The notes under the pieces were generated by a model, which had not been told where the DNA came from, did no database searches, and saw only the letters and a program-made list of their open reading frames with translations. From Clostridiales bacterium (GTDB taxonomy: Bacteria > Bacillota > Clostridia > Lachnospirales > Lachnospiraceae): DNA of 47,205 nucleotides. The translations under genes were made by a program, and so were the position numbers. Positions 44,742-47,205 of the stretch are shown in pieces; the stretch's first letter is position 1, and each line of letters starts with the position of its first letter. The DNA is taken from contig JAAYNM010000044.1 of assembly GCA_012520815.1 (NCBI GenBank), forward strand, positions 1 to 47,205, written 5' to 3'.

Positions 44742-45560
44742 TTGAGTCAAATTCACGAAATAACATCACCTACAAATCCAAAAGTAAAGTTTGTATCAAG
44801 CCTTAAGGATAAGTCCTCATTAAGAAAAAAAGAGGGCCTATTTGTAGTAGAAGGTGTAAAAATTTTTCTTGAAATCCCAGAAAATTTAATAGAAAGTGTA
44901 TATGTTACAAAAAATGTAGTTGAGGATTCAAAAAATGGATTTAGTGAAGAAATTTACAATAAAGTTTTAAAAAAATTAGAAAAAATCCCATATACACTTA
45001 TAAGTCAAGATGTGGCAAAACATATGAGCGATACTGTTACACCACAAGGTATTTTTATGGTATCAAAAATGCCGAAATATGAATTAGGTTCCATTATTGA
45101 TAATAGGAAGAAACAGATATTTCTCGTTTTGGATGAGATAAAGGACCCAGGAAATATGGGTACTATTATTAGGACATGTGAGGGTGCAGGAGTAGCAGCT
45201 ATTATAATGAATAAATGTTGCGTAGATGTGTTTAACCCCAAGGTTACCAGATCTACTATGGGTTCATTATTTAGAGTTCCCTTTATTATAGAAGAAGACC
45301 TTACAGAAACAGTAATGAAATTACAAAAAAGTGGCATAACTACATATGCTGCACACCTTAAGGGTAAGGAATATTTTGATGATGAAACATTTAAAGGTTC
45401 AGTAGCAATTTTCATTGGAAATGAAGCAAAGGGATTGAGCGATGAAATAACAAAAATGGCAGATAAACTTGTAAAAATTCCAATGGAGGGCAGACTGGAA
45501 TCATTAAATGCATCTGTGGCGGCAGCAATACTTATGTATGAGGCAAAAAGGAAGATATAA
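44742..45560 (+). CDS. TrmH/SpoU-family rRNA 2'-O-methyltransferase (RlmB-like)
   Basis: S-adenosylmethionine-dependent 2'-O-ribose methylation of RNA, probably rRNA; the exact site is unknown. 272 residues: N-terminal substrate-binding domain (EITSPTNPKVKFVSSL, VVEGVKIFLE), and SPOUT knot motifs VLDEIKDPGNMGTIIRT, VTRSTMGSLFRVPF and IFIGNEAKGL with IPMEGRLESLNASVAAAI. TTG 44742 is the start, with AAAGGA 9 bases upstream; no nearby ATG is better placed. Confidence 0.93.
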   Translation: MSQIHEITSPTNPKVKFVSSLKDKSSLRKKEGLFVVEGVKIFLEIPENLIESVYVTKNVVEDSKNGFSEEIYNKVLKKLEKIPYTLISQDVAKHMSDTVTPQGIFMVSKMPKYELGSIIDNRKKQIFLVLDEIKDPGNMGTIIRTCEGAGVAAIIMNKCCVDVFNPKVTRSTMGSLFRVPFIIEEDLTETVMKLQKSGITTYAAHLKGKEYFDDETFKGSVAIFIGNEAKGLSDEITKMADKLVKIPMEGRLESLNASVAAAILMYEAKRKI

Positions 45561-45611
45561 ATCTCCCTTTGATTTTATAGAAATAAATTGTTAATTTTTT
45601 CATAGTATGGG

Positions 45612-45628
45612 TGTAATATTTTTGTAAC
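45612..45628 (+). promoter_or_regulatory. WalR-box-like direct repeat upstream of the cell-wall hydrolase
   Basis: TGTAAT-ATTTT-TGTAAC matches the WalR (YycF) consensus TGTWAH-N5-TGTWAH exactly. A TATAAT at 45636-45641 lies just downstream with no good -35, as expected for an activated promoter. The TTTTGTAACAAAT part recurs at about 45779-45791 next to the start codon. Confidence 0.5.
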
Positions 45629-45718
45629 AAATACATATAATATGATTAAAAAATAGGAAAAGCTATTCAAAGAAAATGGCGTAAAATCAAGGCTTTGACG
45701 ATTTTGAAATTTAAAAAC

Positions 45719-45747
45719 TTGACAAATATATTCTGTTCTGATATCAT
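45719..45747 (+). promoter_or_regulatory. Promoter of the cell-wall hydrolase gene
   Basis: TTGACA (45719-45724) and TATCAT (45742-45747) with a 17-base spacer, 66 bases before the ATG. Confidence 0.65.
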
Positions 45748-45812
45748 AACCTACGAAAAGTTGTAATAAATTTAACGATTTTGTAACAAATTATAAAATC
45801 AAGGAGAAAATC

Positions 45813-47054
45813 ATGGAAACTAAACGAGAAAAGATAGTTAAATGGATTACAGTGGCAGTTACAGCTGTAATGCTTTTAGTAATTATCGTTTGCAACGTAG
45901 GGAATGATTCATCTGACACTTTGGAAACAACAAAGGGAATCGAAGCTAGTGAGGAAACAAATGAGGCGTTAAACCTCGATGCATCATTAGTGAAAGTTAA
46001 CGAATTTATGGTAGGTCTTTCAATTGAAGACGCAATCAACAATGGTGGCCTACAGACATCTACAGAAAAGACAACAGAGGAAGAAACTGAAGAACAAAAT
46101 ATTTATGTAGGGAAGTTTCTTGTAAATGTTAATGAATTTTTAAATGTAAGAGCTAGTGCTGATGCCGAATCAGAAATAGTCGGAAAGATTTATGCTGGTG
46201 GTGGTGGAGACATCATCGAAAAAGGAACAGAGTGGACAAAAGTTCAGTCTGGAAATGTAGTTGGATACATTATTAATGACTACGCATGGTTTGATGAAGA
46301 AGTAGAAGCACACATTTCAGATGTTGCTGCTTGTTACGGAACATCAGTTGTTAATTCTTTAAGAGTTAGAACATCTGGTAGTTCAGATGCAGAAGTTATT
46401 GCTACAATAGATATTGGAGCAGAGTTCCAGGTTCTTGAAAAAGGAACAGAATGGACAAAGATTAGTTATATTGGAAGAGAAGTATATGTGGCATCAAATT
46501 ATATTTTATACGAATATGAAATGAGTGCTGGTATTACTACTCAAGAAGAGCAGGCAGCAATTGCAGCAGAAGCTGAGAGACAAAGATTAGCAGCAGAAGC
46601 AGCAGAGGCAGAAAGACAGCGTCAACAGGCAGCTTATGAGCAGGCGGTTAGAGAAAGCCAGTTTGTAGAGACTGTTCAGACAACAGGACATGTTATTTCT
46701 GCAGAAGATGCATACTTAATCGCTTGTACAGTAAGCGCTGAAGCAGGCGGAGATATATATGAAGATCAATTAGCAGTTGCTAATGTTATTCTTAATAGAT
46801 TAAAAGCTGGTAGATATGGCTCTACAGTGCATGATGTAATATATGCACGTGGACAGTTTACAGTTGCTACAAATGGTTCATTGTCAAGATATATTTCAAA
46901 TGGCCCAACAGATGTAGCTGTTCAGGCAACAAAGGATGCAATAGCAGGTATCAACAATGTACCTGAGTATTACAACTTCTGTTCATTACGTGCAGCAAAC
47001 TATGCTGCATATAGCCAATACACAATTATCGGAGCACAGGTGTTCCATAAATAA
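45813..47054 (+). CDS. Secreted cell-wall hydrolase: two SH3 domains, coiled coil, SleB-type catalytic domain
   Basis: Probable peptidoglycan hydrolase anchored in the membrane. 413 residues: N-terminal signal anchor (ITVAVTAVMLLVIIVCNVG), acidic Thr/Glu linker, two bacterial SH3 domains (VNEFLNVRASADAESEIVGK; VNSLRVRTSGSSDAEVIAT, each followed by KGTEWTK), an Ala/Glu/Arg/Gln coiled coil (about 245-285), and a C-terminal Hydrolase_2/SleB-like domain (LIACTVSAEAGGDIYEDQLA with the catalytic Glu, VANVILNRLKAGRYG, ARGQFTVATNG). This domain is found both in spore-cortex lytic enzymes and in vegetative hydrolases; the domain mix favours the latter. AAGGAGAA precedes the ATG. Confidence 0.9.
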   Translation: METKREKIVKWITVAVTAVMLLVIIVCNVGNDSSDTLETTKGIEASEETNEALNLDASLVKVNEFMVGLSIEDAINNGGLQTSTEKTTEEETEEQNIYVGKFLVNVNEFLNVRASADAESEIVGKIYAGGGGDIIEKGTEWTKVQSGNVVGYIINDYAWFDEEVEAHISDVAACYGTSVVNSLRVRTSGSSDAEVIATIDIGAEFQVLEKGTEWTKISYIGREVYVASNYILYEYEMSAGITTQEEQAAIAAEAERQRLAAEAAEAERQRQQAAYEQAVRESQFVETVQTTGHVISAEDAYLIACTVSAEAGGDIYEDQLAVANVILNRLKAGRYGSTVHDVIYARGQFTVATNGSLSRYISNGPTDVAVQATKDAIAGINNVPEYYNFCSLRAANYAAYSQYTIIGAQVFHK

Positions 47055-47065
47055 GTAAATTATAG

Positions 47066-47150
47066 AGATCTAGGAGATTGAAGAATCACATCAAAGAGTA
47101 GGATTTTAATCCAACTTTTGTGTGAAGTTCAAACGCCTAGGTCTTTTTTT
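47066..47150 (+). terminator. Long multi-part terminator hairpin
   Basis: AGATCTAGG (47066-47074) pairs with CCTAGGTCT (47136-47144, one G-U) followed by a T-run to 47150. The loop folds further: TCACATCAAAG with CTTTTGTGTGA, and GGATT with AATCC. It ends the hydrolase transcript. Confidence 0.75.
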
Positions 47151-47205
47151 GTTTTGATGACATTTAGTAAATTCGTCTTATCAATATAGGGGTATGCCTT
47201 TTTGA

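Noticed and set aside
1..47205. Mobile elements, prophage, CRISPR arrays, tRNA or rRNA genes
   Set aside because: No transposase or integrase reading frame, no spaced identical repeats and no recognisable RNA gene were seen on either strand.

Overview
The window looks like ordinary chromosome of an AT-rich, Gram-positive Clostridium-class bacterium, most likely a Lachnospiraceae member (Roseburia/Butyrivibrio-like). The reasons are low GC, strong GGAGG-type ribosome binding sites, regular use of TTG/GTG starts, lipoprotein signal peptides with a lipobox, PadR/DUF1700/DUF4097 and LytTR/GHKL modules, and the housekeeping order hprK-glcK-murB-rapZ-whiA-crh-dnaE-pfkA. I saw no rRNA, tRNA, CRISPR array, prophage or insertion sequence. 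The genus is an inference; the class is fairly safe.

Layout. 1-3.3 kb: a copper P-type ATPase with a CopZ-like domain at its C-terminus, then sfsA. 3.6-9.0 kb: two polar amino-acid ABC transporters in tandem, each made of a lipoprotein receptor fused to its permease plus a separate ATPase, with an unknown membrane protein between them. 9.0-13.1 kb: an ABC-F ATPase, a cation diffusion facilitator and, on the minus strand, a secreted ComEC-type metallo-beta-lactamase-fold protein. 13.2-15.0 kb: a PadR-DUF1700-DUF4097 envelope operon. 15.1-18.0 kb: an HD-domain dNTPase, then an NfeD/SPFH membrane pair. 18.1-22.7 kb: a LytTR/GHKL two-component pair and a TrpXYZ-like ABC transporter. 22.8-28.3 kb: a secreted GH13 amylase with a starch-binding module (minus), a MATE exporter (plus) and pyrG (minus). 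28.6-42.5 kb: ftsH, uvrC, hprK, glcK, murB, rapZ, whiA, a Crh-like HPr, dnaE and pfkA. 42.6-47.2 kb: a Trk/Ktr potassium uptake pair, a 23S-type rRNA methyltransferase and a secreted SH3/SleB-type cell-wall hydrolase.

How genes work together. HprK, glucokinase, a Crh-like protein with Glu at the usual His15 position but an intact Ser46, and PfkA could form a carbon-catabolite circuit in one neighbourhood, because fructose-1,6-bisphosphate made by PfkA activates HprK in characterised Firmicutes. The hydrolase at the right end has an upstream sequence matching the WalR consensus, which would fit cell-wall control.

Most noteworthy signals: (1) a substrate-binding domain whose two halves are in swapped (circularly permuted) order, fused to a permease (6727-8265); (2) a promoter whose -10 lies in the loop of a terminator hairpin whose 3' arm holds the next gene's ribosome binding site (15037-15107); (3) a CopZ domain with its own internal ribosome binding site and a shifted reading frame just before its conserved end (2367-2581); (4) two identical-core palindromes on the padR promoter (13165-13219); (5) a very stable hairpin between the ribosome binding site and start codon of the permuted transporter (6694-6715).
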